A stretch of 64,000 nt of DNA from Streptomyces ardesiacus (GCF_003112575.1 NZ_BEWC01000001.1:558001-622000), one strand, 5' to 3'; shown: positions 53,835 through 63,856, counted from the first letter of the stretch. Program-made: numbers and translations. Notes: generated from the letters alone by a model not told the origin.

Positions 53835-54127
53835 GAGGTGTCCCTCATTTCGTCGTGCGTACGTGCCTGTTGGGCGGTCAGCCGGAGCAGCGCGGCCCGC
53901 TCCGCCTCGTCGGTGCCGCCCCACACGCCCGAGGTCTGCCCCGACTCCAGCGCGAACGTCAGGCACTCGGGGGTCACCGGGCATCCGGCGCAGACCCGCT
54001 TGGCGGCCGCCGTGTCCCGCAGGGCGGGCCCGGCGGTGCCCACCGGGAAGAACAGATCGGGGTCCTCATCCACGCAGGCGGCGCGGCGCAACCACTCCAT
54101 GCGGGCGCGGGTGCCCTTGGGGCGCAT
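53780..54127 (-). CDS. WhiB-like iron-sulfur transcription factor
   Basis: A 115-residue Wbl protein. Four cluster cysteines are Cys18, Cys46, Cys49 and Cys55 (AACVDEDP and CAGCPVTPEC), with the GVWGG turn at residues 67-71 that contacts the sigma factor region 4. The C-terminal Arg/Thr/Ser tail overlaps the DUF3140 gene. ATG 54127 is used; ATG 54100 is an alternative. Heads an operon with DUF3140 and the HhH protein. Confidence 0.93.
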   Translation of the reverse strand: MRPKGTRARMEWLRRAACVDEDPDLFFPVGTAGPALRDTAAAKRVCAGCPVTPECLTFALESGQTSGVWGGTDEAERAALLRLTAQQARTHDEMRDTSWPTPSNSTRCGRTSTAW

Positions 54128-54178
54128 GGGCAAACGTCCGGGTGCCCCGGGGAAGGCCGTGGCGGGCGCGGCGCCGCG

Positions 54179-54988
54179 TCAGCGGGCGAGCACGGCGTCC
54201 AGGAAGCGCGTGAGGTCCGCGAACACCTCCGCGCGGTTGGTCTCGTTGAAGAGCTCGTGCCGGGCGCCCGGGTAGATCCGCTCGGTCAGGTTCCCGCCGC
54301 TCAGTGTCTCGACGCCGGTGCGGCTGCCGGACAGCGGCACCAGCCGGTCGTCGTCCCCGTGCACCCACAGCAGCGGCAGCGCGCCGACGTCGCCGCCCCC
54401 GGCCACCGTCTCCAGCGTCCGCACGAACGCCTCCAGGGTCGGCCGCTTCATCGGCCCGTGCCAGACCAGCGGATCCGCCGCGTACGCCGCGCCGACCGCC
54501 GGGTCCCGCGAGAGGGAGGCCGGGCTGACGGGCGTGTCGGGGATCTCCTCCAGGGCGAGCAGCCGGCGGGGCAGCTCCCAGTCGCCGATGACGGGCCCGG
54601 ACAGCACCAGCGCCGCCAGCTCGCCGGGGTGGCGCTGGGCGTAGCGGGCGGCGACGAGCCCGCCCATCGAGTGTCCGACCATGACGACCGGCAGGCCCGG
54701 ATGGGCGGCCCGGGCGAGTTCCGCCACGGCGTGCACGTCGGTGACCACGTCCTCGAAGTCCTCGATCACCACCCGCTCGCCGTCCGAGCGCCCGTGCCCG
54801 GTGTGGTCCGGGGCGTAGACCGCGGCGCCGTGACCCGTGAGGACGCCCGCCACCTCCTCGTAGCGCCCGGAGTGCTCGCCGTACCCGTGGACCAGCAGCG
54901 CGACGTGGCCGGGGGCCTCGGCGGGCCACTTGCGGACGGCGACGCGTCCCCGCGTTCCGGTCAGGGTGTGCTGGCGGGTCCCGGCCAT
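54179..54988 (-). CDS. alpha/beta hydrolase (monoacylglycerol lipase-like)
   Basis: A 269-residue serine hydrolase. LLVHGYGEHSGRY forms the oxyanion region, GHSMGG carries the nucleophilic Ser, WVHGDDDRLVP the acid, and GARHELFNE the His. The profile resembles monoacylglycerol/lysophospholipases. Divergent from the thiolase operon across a 163-bp region with a palindrome. Confidence 0.9.
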   Translation of the reverse strand: MAGTRQHTLTGTRGRVAVRKWPAEAPGHVALLVHGYGEHSGRYEEVAGVLTGHGAAVYAPDHTGHGRSDGERVVIEDFEDVVTDVHAVAELARAAHPGLPVVMVGHSMGGLVAARYAQRHPGELAALVLSGPVIGDWELPRRLLALEEIPDTPVSPASLSRDPAVGAAYAADPLVWHGPMKRPTLEAFVRTLETVAGGGDVGALPLLWVHGDDDRLVPLSGSRTGVETLSGGNLTERIYPGARHELFNETNRAEVFADLTRFLDAVLAR

Positions 54989-55062
54989 GTCTCCTCCGGC
55001 TGTGTCGGTGGCGGTCGTCCGGAGGATCTTCCCAGGACGGCGGCGGGCGGTCTATAGTCCAA

Positions 55063-55079
55063 AACTAGCAGTGCTAATT
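55063..55079. promoter_or_regulatory. palindromic operator in the hydrolase/thiolase intergenic region
   Basis: AACTAGCA-G-TGCTAATT, an imperfect 8-bp inverted repeat (7 of 8 pairs) around TAGCAGTGCTA, in an unusually AT-rich patch. TATAGT (55053-55058) just before it is a good plus-strand -10, so the repeat covers the predicted start of the thiolase message. Confidence 0.55.
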
Positions 55080-55151
55080 AAGGTTCGCGGTGGTCGACGC
55101 GGCGGCGGCACGCCGTCCGGCGACCGCGCGACGACGGTCAGGAGTCCTCCC

Positions 55152-56339
55152 GTGCGCCCCGTCCACTTCGCGGCCGCCCGCCGCACCCCGATCGGCAAGC
55201 TGCGCGGTGCCCTGTCGACCGTACGGCCCGACGACCTCGCCGCCGCGGTGATCCGGGGCCTGGTCGCCGACGTCCCCGCGCTCGACCCGGCCCGTGTCGA
55301 CGACGTGTACTGGGGCGCCGCCAACCAGGCGGGCGAGGACAACCGCAACGTCGCCCGGATGGCCGCCCTGCTCGCGGGCCTGCCCGAGACCGTCCCCGGC
55401 GCCACCGTCAACCGGCTGTGCGCCTCCGGCCTCGAAGCCGTCACCGCCGCCGCCCGCACCATCGCCGCCGGTGAGGCCGAGATCGTGCTCGCCGGCGGTT
55501 CCGAGTCCATGAGCCGCGCCCCCTTCGTGCTGCCCCGCCCCGACGAGGCGCTGCCGCACCGCATCGAGACCGCCGACACCCGGCTCGGCTGGCGCCTGGT
55601 CAACCCGGCGATGAAGGACCTGCACGGCCTGCTGGCCATGGGCGAGACGGCCGAGGAGGTCGCCGGGCGGTACGGCGTCCCGCGCGAGCGCCAGGACGCG
55701 TTCGCCCTGCGCAGCCACCGCCTGGCCGCCGAGGCCCGGAAGAACGGTCACTTCGACGACGAGATCCTCCCCGTCGAGCGCCCCGACGGCGTGCGCGTCG
55801 ACACCGACGAATGCGTCCGCGAGGACACCTCCCTGGAGAAGCTCGGCCGCCTGAAGCCCGTCTTCCGCCCCGGCGGCACGGTCACCGCGGGCAACGCCTC
55901 CCCGATGAACGACGGAGCCGCCGGACTCCTCCTGGTCAGCGAGGAGGCCCTGAACGACCTCGGCCTGGAGTCGCTGGGCCGCTACGTCGCCGGCGGCTCG
56001 GCCGGCGTCCATCCGGACGTCATGGGCATCGGCCCGGTCCCCGCCACCCGCAAGGTCCTCGCCCGGGCCGGCTGGAGCGTCGACGACCTCGCGGAGGCGG
56101 AGTTCAACGAGGCGTTCGCCGCCCAGGCCCTGGCCTGCGTCGACCAGCTCGGCATCGATCCCGGCCTGGTCAACCCCACCGGCGGCGCCATCGCGCTGGG
56201 CCACCCGCTCGGCTGCTCCGGCGCCCGCATCCTCACCACCCTGCTCCACCGCATGCGCCGCACGGGAGCCGGCCGCGGGCTGGCCACGATGTGCGTCGGC
56301 GTGGGGCAAGGCAGCGCGGTCCTCGTCGAACGCCCCTAG
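55152..56339 (+). CDS. acetyl-CoA C-acyltransferase (thiolase)
   Basis: A 395-residue thiolase. The acyl-accepting Cys90 lies in NRLCASGLEA, GGAIALGHPLGCSGAR holds the catalytic His, and MCVGVGQGSA the second Cys. Overall pattern (GNASPMNDGAAGLLL) is of the beta-oxidation/beta-ketoadipyl thiolase branch. GTG start at 55152 with AGGAG 7 nt upstream. Followed after 68 bp by an acyl-CoA ligase, so probably fatty-acid or aromatic-acid catabolism. Confidence 0.93.
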   Translation: MRPVHFAAARRTPIGKLRGALSTVRPDDLAAAVIRGLVADVPALDPARVDDVYWGAANQAGEDNRNVARMAALLAGLPETVPGATVNRLCASGLEAVTAAARTIAAGEAEIVLAGGSESMSRAPFVLPRPDEALPHRIETADTRLGWRLVNPAMKDLHGLLAMGETAEEVAGRYGVPRERQDAFALRSHRLAAEARKNGHFDDEILPVERPDGVRVDTDECVREDTSLEKLGRLKPVFRPGGTVTAGNASPMNDGAAGLLLVSEEALNDLGLESLGRYVAGGSAGVHPDVMGIGPVPATRKVLARAGWSVDDLAEAEFNEAFAAQALACVDQLGIDPGLVNPTGGAIALGHPLGCSGARILTTLLHRMRRTGAGRGLATMCVGVGQGSAVLVERP

Positions 56340-56407
56340 GACCGCCCGCCCAGCCGTAGAGCCACCCCCCTCTGCAGAGCCGCAGCAAGGAAACGGAGCA
56401 ACACCCC

Positions 56408-57940
56408 ATGGCAACCCTCTCCGTCGCCGCCGTCCTCGCCGAGAACGCCCGGCGCCGTCCCGACAAGGAGGCGCTGGTCGAGGGCGACCTGCGCCTGACC
56501 TTCGCCGAGGTGTGGCGGCGGGCCCGCGCCCAGGCGGGCGCCCTGGCCGGCCTGGACGTCCGGCCGGGGGACCGGGTGGCGCTGATGGCACCGAACACCG
56601 CCGACTTCCCCGTCGCGTACTACGCCGTCGCCGCGGCCGGTGCCGTCGTCGTGCCGGTGCACCTGCTGCTGTCGGCGGCCGAGGTCGAGCACGTCCTGCG
56701 CGACAGCGGGGCCACCCTGCTCCTGTGCCACCCCGCGCAGGCGGAGACCGGGGCCGCCGCCGCGCGGGCGACCGGCGTACGGATGCTCACGCTCGGCGAC
56801 GGGTCCGAGTTCGGCCGGCTCGCGGCGGACGCCGAGCCCCTGCCCTCGTACGTCACCCGTAACGCCGACGACCCGGCCGTCGTCTTCTACACCAGCGGCA
56901 CCACCGGCGTCCCCAAGGGCGCCGTGCTCAGCCACTTCAACCTGGTGATGAACGCGACGGTCAACGCCTTCGACGCCAACGACATCCGGCCCGACGACGT
57001 CGCGCTCGGCGCGCTGCCCCTCTTCCACGCCTTCGGCCAGACCGTCTCCCTGAACTCCACCTGGCGGGCGGGCGCCACCCTCGTCCTGCTGCCGCGCTTC
57101 GACGCGGCGCGCGCGATCGAGCTGATGGTCAAGGAGAACGTCAACACCTTCCACGGGGTGCCGACCATGTTCGTCGCCCTCGCCGCCGCGGCCCCCGGCG
57201 CCGAGGCACTGCCGGAGCTCCGGGTGTGCGTCTCCGGCGGCGCCTCCCTCCCGGTGGCCGTCCTGGAGCGGTTCGAGGAGGCGTTCGGGGCGAAGATCTA
57301 TGAGGGGTACGGACTGTCGGAGACCTCTCCGGCGGCGGCCGTGAACCAGCCGGTGTTCGGCGCGCGGCCCGGCACCATCGGCCACCCGCTGTGGGGCGTG
57401 GACGTGGAGATCGCCCGCGCCGAGGCGGAGGACCGCGTCGAACTGCTGCCGCCCGGCGAGCTGGGCGAGGTCGTCGTCCGCGGCCACAACGTCTTCTCCG
57501 GCTACCTCGGCCGCCCCGAGGCCACGGCGGAAGCCCTGGTCGACGGCTGGTTCCGCACCGGGGACCTGGGCACCAAGGACGACGAGGGGTTCCTCAGGAT
57601 CGTCGACCGGAAGAAGGACGTCATCATCCGGGGCGGCTACAACGTCTACCCGCGCGAGGTCGAGGAGGTGCTGATGCGCCACCCCGGCATCGCGCAGGTC
57701 GCCGTCATCGGGCTCCCGGACGACCTGCACGGCGAGGAGGTCTGCGCCGTCGTCGTGCGCGCCCCGGACCGGGCACCGGACGCCGCCGAGGTCACCGAGT
57801 GGTCCAAGGAGCACCTCGGCCGGCACAAGTACCCGCGCCGGGTGGAGTTCGCGGACGAGCTGCCGCTCGGGCCGAGCATGAAGATCCTGAAGCGGGAGCT
57901 GCGCGTGCGGTACGCCGGCCGCACGGGATCGGGACGCTAA
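56408..57940 (+). CDS. long-chain fatty acid/acyl-CoA ligase
   Basis: A 510-residue ANL-superfamily adenylating enzyme: FYTSGTTGVPKGAVLSH (P-loop), YEGYGLSETSP, WFRTGDLGTKDDEGFLRIVD and RKKDVIIRGGYNVYPREVEE. It activates a carboxylic acid as acyl-CoA, feeding the upstream thiolase. AAGGAAACGGAG upstream of ATG. Confidence 0.94.
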   Translation: MATLSVAAVLAENARRRPDKEALVEGDLRLTFAEVWRRARAQAGALAGLDVRPGDRVALMAPNTADFPVAYYAVAAAGAVVVPVHLLLSAAEVEHVLRDSGATLLLCHPAQAETGAAAARATGVRMLTLGDGSEFGRLAADAEPLPSYVTRNADDPAVVFYTSGTTGVPKGAVLSHFNLVMNATVNAFDANDIRPDDVALGALPLFHAFGQTVSLNSTWRAGATLVLLPRFDAARAIELMVKENVNTFHGVPTMFVALAAAAPGAEALPELRVCVSGGASLPVAVLERFEEAFGAKIYEGYGLSETSPAAAVNQPVFGARPGTIGHPLWGVDVEIARAEAEDRVELLPPGELGEVVVRGHNVFSGYLGRPEATAEALVDGWFRTGDLGTKDDEGFLRIVDRKKDVIIRGGYNVYPREVEEVLMRHPGIAQVAVIGLPDDLHGEEVCAVVVRAPDRAPDAAEVTEWSKEHLGRHKYPRRVEFADELPLGPSMKILKRELRVRYAGRTGSGR

Positions 57941-58002
57941 GGATCAAGGGGCGAGACGGTGCTTACGGCGCCGGCCGGGTGCGCATAGCATCGGTCCCCG
58001 CC

Positions 58003-58788
58003 ATGGACACCATCACGCTCGGGCACCTCACCGGCTGGCAGTTCGCCGCGCTCGCCTTCGCGGCCCTGCTCGTCGGTTTCTCCAAGACCGCGGTGAGCGG
58101 GGCCAACACGGTCAGCCTCGCGATCTTCGCGGCGGTCCTGCCCGCCCGCGCCTCCACCGGCATCCTGCTGCCGGTGCTGATCGCCGGTGACGTCCTGGCC
58201 GTCCTCACCTACCGGCGCCACGCGCACTGGCCCACGCTGTGGCGGCTGTTCCCGGCGGTCGGCGTGGGCGTGGTCGTCGGCACGCTGTTCCTGGTGCGGG
58301 CGGACGACGCGGTCGTGCGCACGTCGATCGGCGTGATCCTGCTGTTCATGGCCGGGGTGACGGTGTGGCGCCGGCGGCAGGCCGACGCCGCCGGGGCGGA
58401 CGCCGGGCAGCCGGACGGGGTCGCTTCGCGCGCCGGCCGTGCGAAGGCCCGTTCGTACGGCGTCCTGGGCGGGTTCACCACGATGGTCGCGAACGCGGGC
58501 GGCCCGGTGATGTCGATGTACCTGCTGTCCGCGGGGTTCCGGAAACTCGGCTTCCTGGGCACGTCGGCGTTCTTCTTCCTGATCGTCAACGTCTCCAAGC
58601 TCCCCTTCAGCGCGGGCCTCGGCCTGATCGACGGCCACTCGCTGCTGCTCGACGCGGCGCTGGTCGTCTTCGTGGTGCCCGGCGCGTTCCTCGGCAAGTG
58701 GGCCGTGGACCGGATCAACCAACGCCTGTTCGAGCGTCTGGTGATCGCGGCGACGGTTGTGGGCGGTCTGCAGCTCCTGCTCGCCTGA
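58003..58788 (+). CDS. TSUP/TauE-SafE family permease
   Basis: A 261-residue membrane protein with seven to eight helices and the internal duplication of the TauE/SafE family ([20 protein letters not shown] and [20 protein letters not shown]). Such proteins export or import sulfur or carboxylate compounds. No ribosome site; TAGCAT (57986-57991) 11 nt before ATG suggests a leaderless message. 3' end overlaps the convergent exporter gene by 74 bp. Confidence 0.9.
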   Translation: MDTITLGHLTGWQFAALAFAALLVGFSKTAVSGANTVSLAIFAAVLPARASTGILLPVLIAGDVLAVLTYRRHAHWPTLWRLFPAVGVGVVVGTLFLVRADDAVVRTSIGVILLFMAGVTVWRRRQADAAGADAGQPDGVASRAGRAKARSYGVLGGFTTMVANAGGPVMSMYLLSAGFRKLGFLGTSAFFFLIVNVSKLPFSAGLGLIDGHSLLLDAALVVFVVPGAFLGKWAVDRINQRLFERLVIAATVVGGLQLLLA

Positions 58789-60832
58789 TCCGCTGGGGCA
58801 GACCGTTGCTGAGATCTTCCACCAGCAGGCGCTTGGCGATGGCGTCGAGGGCGGCGCGCAGCTCGTCGTCCGTCGGCCGCCCGACGTCCCGCTCCACCCG
58901 GTCCTCCAGCCAGGTCGCCCAGGCCCGGCCGATCACGAGGGCCTCGCGGGCGCCCGCGTCGGTGTGCGAGAGCAGGGAACCGTGCCGGGTCAGGAACCCC
59001 TCCTCCACCATCCGGTCGAAGACCGGCAGCAGCACCTCCGGCGGCAACCGGCGCCGGGCCGCGATCAGGCCGAGGCTCGCGTGCCCGACCAGCCGCGTGA
59101 ACAGCTCGACCTGCATCACCGCCCAGGCGCCGGCGACGTCCAGCCGGGTGTCGCTGTCCGCGATGATCCGGCGCGCGGTGTCCAGTTCCGTACTGCCGAT
59201 GATCTTCCCGACGGACGCCTCCAGGGTCCGCCTGCTGCTGGCGTCGTGCGGTGAGGCGAAGCCCTCGCCCATGTCCGTGGAGCCCGCCCGGGCGCTGTCG
59301 CGCAACGGGACCTGCCTGAGGAACAGGGCGACCACGAAGCCCAGGACCGCGACCGGCACCGTCCACAGGAACACGGTCTGGATGGTGTCCGCGTACGCTT
59401 CGACGATGGGCGCCGACGCCGGGGCCGGCAGCCGGTGCACGCCCTCCGGACTGGTCGAGGCCCCGGCGATCACCGACGGATCGGCGGCACCGGTGCGGAC
59501 CGCGGCGCCGACGCCGTCCCGCAGGTGGGGGCCGAGCGCGTTGGCGTAGATCGTGCCGAACACGGCGGTGCCGAAGGAGCTGCCCAGCGTGCGGAAGAAG
59601 GTGACGCCGGAGGTCGCGGTGCCGAGGTCGGAGTACTCCACCGTGTTCTGCACGGCGATGGTCAGCACCTGCATGGACAGGCCGATCCCGGTGCCCAGCA
59701 CGAACATGTACAGCGATTCGAGCCCCGCGCCCGTGGCCGGGCCCATCAGCGACATCAAGTACAGGCCCGCGCCCATCACCAGCGTGCCCGCGATCGGGAA
59801 CAGCCGGTACCGCCCGGTCTTGCTGACCACGTTGCCGCTGAACACCGAGGCGATCAGCAGGCCCGCCACCATCGGCAGGGTCCGCACCCCGGAGACGGTG
59901 GCCGAGTCGCCGTCCACGTACTGCAGATACGTCGGCAGGTACGTCAGCGCGCCCAGCATGGCGAAACCGACGATGAAGCTGAGGACCGAGCAGACCGTGA
60001 ACACCGGATTGGAGAACAGCCGCATCGGCAGCATCGGTTCGGCCGCCCGCGTCTCCGCCCAGCAGAACAGGCCGAGCGCGGCCAGCCCGCCCGCGAACAG
60101 CCCGACGATCACCGCCGAGCCCCACGCGTACTCGTTGCCGCCCCAGCTCGTCGCCAGGATCAGCGCGCTCGCGCCGATCGCCACCAGCGCGATGCCCAGG
60201 TAGTCGATGACGGGACGGGCCGCCGCCTTCACCACCGGGATGGTCCGGGCGGCGGCGATCACCACGACGACCGCGATCGGCACGTTGACGTAGAACGCCC
60301 AGCGCCAGGACAGATGGTCGGTGAACAGCCCGCCCAGCAGCGGTCCGACGACCGTCGCGACCCCGAAGACCGCGCCGATCGCGCCCTGGTACTTGCCCCG
60401 CTCCCGCAGCGGGATGACGTCGGCGATCAGCGCCATCGCCGTCACCATCAGGCCGCCCGCGCCGACGCCCTGGACCGCCCGCCAGACGATCAGCAGCGGC
60501 ATGTTCGTCGCCAGCCCGCACAGGAACGAGCCGGTGATGAACACGACCGCGGACACCTGGAAGACCACCTTGCGGCCGAACAGGTCGCCGAACTTGCCGA
60601 CCAGCACCGTCGCCACGGTCTCCGCGAGCAGGTACGAGGTCACCACCCAGGACATGTGCTGGGCACCGCCCAGGTCCGACACGATCGTGGGCAGCGCGGT
60701 GCCCACGATCGTCTGGTCCAGGGCCGCGAGCAGCATGCCGAGCATGATCGTGACGAAGACGACGTTGCGGCGCCGACGGTCCAGCACGGGCGGCTGGACG
60801 GCGGCGGTCCGTGGCGCTTCCTCGGCGACTGT
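58715..60832 (-). CDS. DHA2-type MFS exporter with C-terminal winged-helix-like domain
   Basis: A 705-residue 14-helix major facilitator ([53 protein letters not shown]), followed from about residue 530 by ~170 soluble residues ([24 protein letters not shown] region, then [13 protein letters not shown]) resembling a MarR/winged-helix fold. Most DHA2 exporters end near residue 500-540, so this is a transporter-regulator-like fusion. GTG at 60832 or 60859. Likely multidrug or antibiotic efflux. Confidence 0.88.
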   Translation of the reverse strand, partial: TVAEEAPRTAAVQPPVLDRRRRNVVFVTIMLGMLLAALDQTIVGTALPTIVSDLGGAQHMSWVVTSYLLAETVATVLVGKFGDLFGRKVVFQVSAVVFITGSFLCGLATNMPLLIVWRAVQGVGAGGLMVTAMALIADVIPLRERGKYQGAIGAVFGVATVVGPLLGGLFTDHLSWRWAFYVNVPIAVVVVIAAARTIPVVKAAARPVIDYLGIALVAIGASALILATSWGGNEYAWGSAVIVGLFAGGLAALGLFCWAETRAAEPMLPMRLFSNPVFTVCSVLSFIVGFAMLGALTYLPTYLQYVDGDSATVSGVRTLPMVAGLLIASVFSGNVVSKTGRYRLFPIAGTLVMGAGLYLMSLMGPATGAGLESLYMFVLGTGIGLSMQVLTIAVQNTVEYSDLGTATSGVTFFRTLGSSFGTAVFGTIYANALGPHLRDGVGAAVRTGAADPSVIAGASTSPEGVHRLPAPASAPIVEAYADTIQTVFLWTVPVAVLGFVVALFLRQVPLRDSARAGSTDMGEGFASPHDASSRRTLEASVGKIIGSTELDTARRIIADSDTRLDVAGAWAVMQVELFTRLVGHASLGLIAARRRLPPEVLLPVFDRMVEEGFLTRHGSLLSHTDAGAREALVIGRAWATWLEDRVERDVGRPTDDELRAALDAIAKRLLVEDLSNGLPQRIRRAGAADRPQPSPRSPDARTGVG

Positions 60833-60905
60833 CACGCGGCCACGATCACACCGGTGCACCGGCCACGCATGCGGGGCGGGGCCGCCCGGGTACGCGCCGG
60901 GCCGG

Positions 60906-61679
60906 TCAGCGCTCGCCGGGGTTGCGCCGCAGCAGGTAGGTGTCCATGATCCAGCCCTTGCGCTCGCGCGCCTCGGCGCGCAGCCGCTCGATGCGGGGCG
61001 CCGCCTCGGCGATCGGGCCGGAGTCGAGTATCTCGTCCGGGGTGCCCAGGTAGGCGCCCCAGTAGATGTCGATGTCCTGGTCCGCGTACCGCCGGAAGGT
61101 CTGGTGGGCGTCGAGCATCACGACGACGTCGTCCGCGTCCTCGGGGAAGCCCTCGGCCAGCCGCCGCCCGGTGGTGATCTGCACCGGCCGCGCCACCCGG
61201 TTCAGCCCGGTCCGGTGCCGGGCGACCAGGGAGGAGACGCTGCTGATGCCGGGCACCACGTCGTACTCGAACGCCACCGTGCCGCGCTCCAGGATCTCCT
61301 CCAGGATGCCCAGCGTGCTGTCGTACAGCGCGGGGTCGCCCCACACCAGGAACGCGCCGGTCTCGTCCTCGCCCAGCTCCTCCGCGATCAGCCGCTCGTA
61401 GATGCCGGCGCGGGCACTGCGCCAGTCCCCGACGGCCGGGGAGTACGCCGCGCCGCCCGCGCCGCGGTCACGCTCGGGGTCGCGCGCCTCGACGACGCGG
61501 TAGGTCCCCTCCGGCAGGTGCGTCTCCAGCATGTCCCGGCGCAGCCGCACCAGGTCGGCCTTGGCCTCGCCCTTGTCCAGGACGAAGAACACGTCCGTGC
61601 TCCGCAGCGCCCGCACCGCCTGGAGGGTGAGCTGCTCGGGGTCGCCCGCGCCGATACCGATCACATGAATTGTCCGCAC
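60906..61679 (-). CDS. cobF: precorrin-6A synthase (deacetylating)
   Basis: A 257-residue tetrapyrrole methylase. [19 protein letters not shown] is the N-terminal signature, [13 protein letters not shown] and [14 protein letters not shown] line the SAM pocket. CobF methylates C1 with loss of acetate in the aerobic cobalamin route. No other cob gene is near, so it is an orphan copy or a solitary essential step. GTG 61679. Confidence 0.9.
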   Translation of the reverse strand: MRTIHVIGIGAGDPEQLTLQAVRALRSTDVFFVLDKGEAKADLVRLRRDMLETHLPEGTYRVVEARDPERDRGAGGAAYSPAVGDWRSARAGIYERLIAEELGEDETGAFLVWGDPALYDSTLGILEEILERGTVAFEYDVVPGISSVSSLVARHRTGLNRVARPVQITTGRRLAEGFPEDADDVVVMLDAHQTFRRYADQDIDIYWGAYLGTPDEILDSGPIAEAAPRIERLRAEARERKGWIMDTYLLRRNPGER

Positions 61680-61736
61680 GCCACGAGTCTGCCGTACGCC
61701 ACCGACCACGCTCCGCCCGGGCCGCCCCGGCCGGAC

Positions 61737-62276
61737 TCAGCCCCGCAGCCGGGGTGCCCGCGCCGCCGCGTCCACGGACCCCCCGCCCTTCACCTCACCG
61801 GCCAGCTCCCGGGCCCACCCGGCGACCGCTCCGAGGTCCATCCCGTACGGCCGCTGCCGCCCGGACCCCGACGCCGCCCACTCGGTCACGGCGCCCGCCC
61901 CGCGCCGCAGCAGCCTGGCCCCGCCGGTGACGTTGCCGCGCGCCGCGTGCGTCAGCCCGACGGCGAGCTGGGCCAGTCCGCGCCACAGCTCCCGCTCCTC
62001 GTCGGGCCCCGACTTCCAGGCGTCCTCGAACACCTCGTGGGCGTGGAACGGCTTGCCCTCGTCCAGCAGCCGCTGCGCCTCGGCGACCGTCTCCGCCGGG
62101 GCCCGGACGACGCCCTCGGGCTGGCGCGGCACGCCGTCGGAGCCGTACGGCAGGGGCCGCCCGAGTCCGTCCCGCGGCCGGGCGTTGCGGGCGCGGCCCG
62201 CGTCGTCGCGGTCCCGTCCGGCCTCCGGGCGGCCGGGGTCGGTGCTGTCCATGGGGCTGTCGGCAGGGCGGTCCAT
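61737..62276 (-). CDS. DUF309 family protein
   Basis: A 179-residue protein whose C-terminal half carries the DUF309 signature FHAHEVFEDAWK and LAQLAVGLTHAARGN, helical and probably metal-binding. The N-terminal ~60 residues are disordered (Asp/Arg/Pro-rich). ATG 62276 chosen for GAGGGA upstream; ATG 62252 also possible. Function unknown. Confidence 0.85.
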   Translation of the reverse strand: MDRPADSPMDSTDPGRPEAGRDRDDAGRARNARPRDGLGRPLPYGSDGVPRQPEGVVRAPAETVAEAQRLLDEGKPFHAHEVFEDAWKSGPDEERELWRGLAQLAVGLTHAARGNVTGGARLLRRGAGAVTEWAASGSGRQRPYGMDLGAVAGWARELAGEVKGGGSVDAAARAPRLRG

Positions 62277-62375
62277 GGGCCGATTGTCCCTCGCCGGAGC
62301 CCGCTTAGGCATCGCCCGGTGGGTGGGGTAAAGTGCTGTCCGCGTGATCGCGCGGTGCACCGCGCGTGAGCACAC

Positions 62376-62449
<74 letters not shown>

Positions 62450-62456
62450 CGGTGTG

Positions 62457-62492
62457 AAGGGCCTTCACGGACACGAGTCCGCGAAGGCCCTT
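62457..62492 (+). terminator. terminator after the second tRNA-Pro
   Basis: AAGGGCCTTC (62457-62466) pairs with 62483-62492; inner GGAC/GTCC arms extend the stem with one mismatch. Followed by TTCTGTGT. Confidence 0.8.
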
Positions 62493-62540
62493 TCTGTGTC
62501 GTCCCCCTGCTGTTCCCCCCGCCGTGGTTGCCGCCGGCGG

Positions 62541-62963
62541 TCAGTCCCTGGGCAGCGCCCCCGCCGCGAGCAGCAGGTCGGCCGTCTCCTGGTGCGGGCC
62601 GTTCGACGCCCACTGCAGCGGCGTCCAGCCGGTGCCGTGGTCCTCGCGCAGGTTCGGGTCGGCTCCGTGCTCCAGCAGCGCGCGGACGGTCTCCGTGTGC
62701 CCCCAGCAGGCCGCCCCGCACAGCGGAGTGCCCTCCGAACCGATTCCGCTCTCCGTGTCCGGCCGGGCCCCGGCCGCGAGCAGGAGGCGGACGATGCCTG
62801 TCTCCCCGCCCACGGACGCGAGGTACAACGGGGTGCTTCCGGCGGAGTCGGCGGTCTCGGCCGGTGCTCCGGCCCGCAGGGCGGCCCGGACCCGTGAGAC
62901 GTCACCGGTCAGCGCGGCGCCGGCGAGACGTCGGGACAGTTTCTTGCGCTTTCGCCAGTTCAC
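62541..62963 (-). CDS. ankyrin-repeat protein
   Basis: A 140-residue protein with three ankyrin repeats (STPLYLASVGGETGIVRLLL; TPLCGAACWGHTETVRALLE; TPLQWASNGPHQETADLLLA). No enzymatic or secretion domain. GTG 62963 with GGTGGAAC upstream. Binding partner unknown. Confidence 0.9.
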   Translation of the reverse strand: MNWRKRKKLSRRLAGAALTGDVSRVRAALRAGAPAETADSAGSTPLYLASVGGETGIVRLLLAAGARPDTESGIGSEGTPLCGAACWGHTETVRALLEHGADPNLREDHGTGWTPLQWASNGPHQETADLLLAAGALPRD

Positions 62964-63016
62964 CCGTTCCACCCTAGGCGGCGGGCGGGGCCGTTGCTCC
63001 CGTCGCGGTCGTCCGG

Positions 63017-63802
63017 TCAGCTCCTGGCCAGCAGTTGGAAGTCGAACGCGTACCGGGAGGCGCGGTAGACGTGCGTCCCGTACTCGACCGCCCGCCCGGT
63101 GTCGTCGTACGCGGTGCGCTGCATGGTGAGCAGCGCGGCGCCCTCCTGCTCGCCGAGGCGCTCGGCCTCCTCGGGGCGGGCGATGCGGGCGCCGACGGTC
63201 TGGCGGGCGCTGTGCAGGGTGATGCCGGACGCGCGCATCATCCGGTACAGGCCGGTCGACTCCAGCCGGGCGTCGTCGAGTTCCAGCAGGTCCGCCGGAA
63301 GGTAGTTGCACAGCATCGCCACCGGCCGGCCGTGGGTGAGGCGCAGCCGCTCCAGGACGGTGACCTCGGTGCCCTCCGCGAGACCGAGGGCCGTCGCGAC
63401 CTCGGCCCCGGCCGGGACGCGCTCGTTGCGCACCACCCGGGTGCCGGGGCCCTGTCCGGCCGCCTCCAGGTCGTCGTAGAGACTGCTCAGTTCCAGCGGG
63501 CGCCTGACCTGGCTGTGCACCACCTGGGTGCCGACCCCGCGCCGCCGGACCAGCAGTCCCTTGTCGACCAGGGACTGGATGGCCTGGCGGACGGTCGGCC
63601 GGGACAGGCCGAGGCGGACGGAGAGGTCGACCTCGTTGCCCAGCAGGTTCCCCGGGGCGAGCACGCCGTGTCCGATCGCTGCTTCGAGCTGCTGGGCCAA
63701 CTGGTAGTAGAGCGGCACCGGACTGCTCCGGTCCAGGGCGAAGTCCATGGTGCCGGTCGCGGGGGCGGTCACGGCACGTGCGGGGTCGCCGGTCTTCGCC
63801 AT
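63017..63802 (-). CDS. GntR/UTRA-family regulator, probable inositol catabolism repressor
   Basis: A 261-residue regulator: winged HTH (LGLSRPTVRQAIQSLVDKGL, about residues 64-83) and UTRA effector domain (~95-255). It lies 54 bp downstream of the iolD-like gene on the same strand, so inositol-derived signals are the likely effectors. ATG 63802 preceded by GGGAGG. Confidence 0.9.
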   Translation of the reverse strand: MAKTGDPARAVTAPATGTMDFALDRSSPVPLYYQLAQQLEAAIGHGVLAPGNLLGNEVDLSVRLGLSRPTVRQAIQSLVDKGLLVRRRGVGTQVVHSQVRRPLELSSLYDDLEAAGQGPGTRVVRNERVPAGAEVATALGLAEGTEVTVLERLRLTHGRPVAMLCNYLPADLLELDDARLESTGLYRMMRASGITLHSARQTVGARIARPEEAERLGEQEGAALLTMQRTAYDDTGRAVEYGTHVYRASRYAFDFQLLARS

Positions 63803-63856
63803 GGACGTACCTCCCTTGCGTCGGTGACGGGCTGTGCGGGCGGGGGGGCGGAGGGC

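Noticed and set aside
41865..62375. Segment between the two tRNA-Pro genes as an integrated island
   Set aside because: No integrase, excisionase, transposase or plasmid gene is seen, base composition and codon style match the rest, and the genes (Mrp operon, fluG-like, cobF) are typical chromosomal ones.
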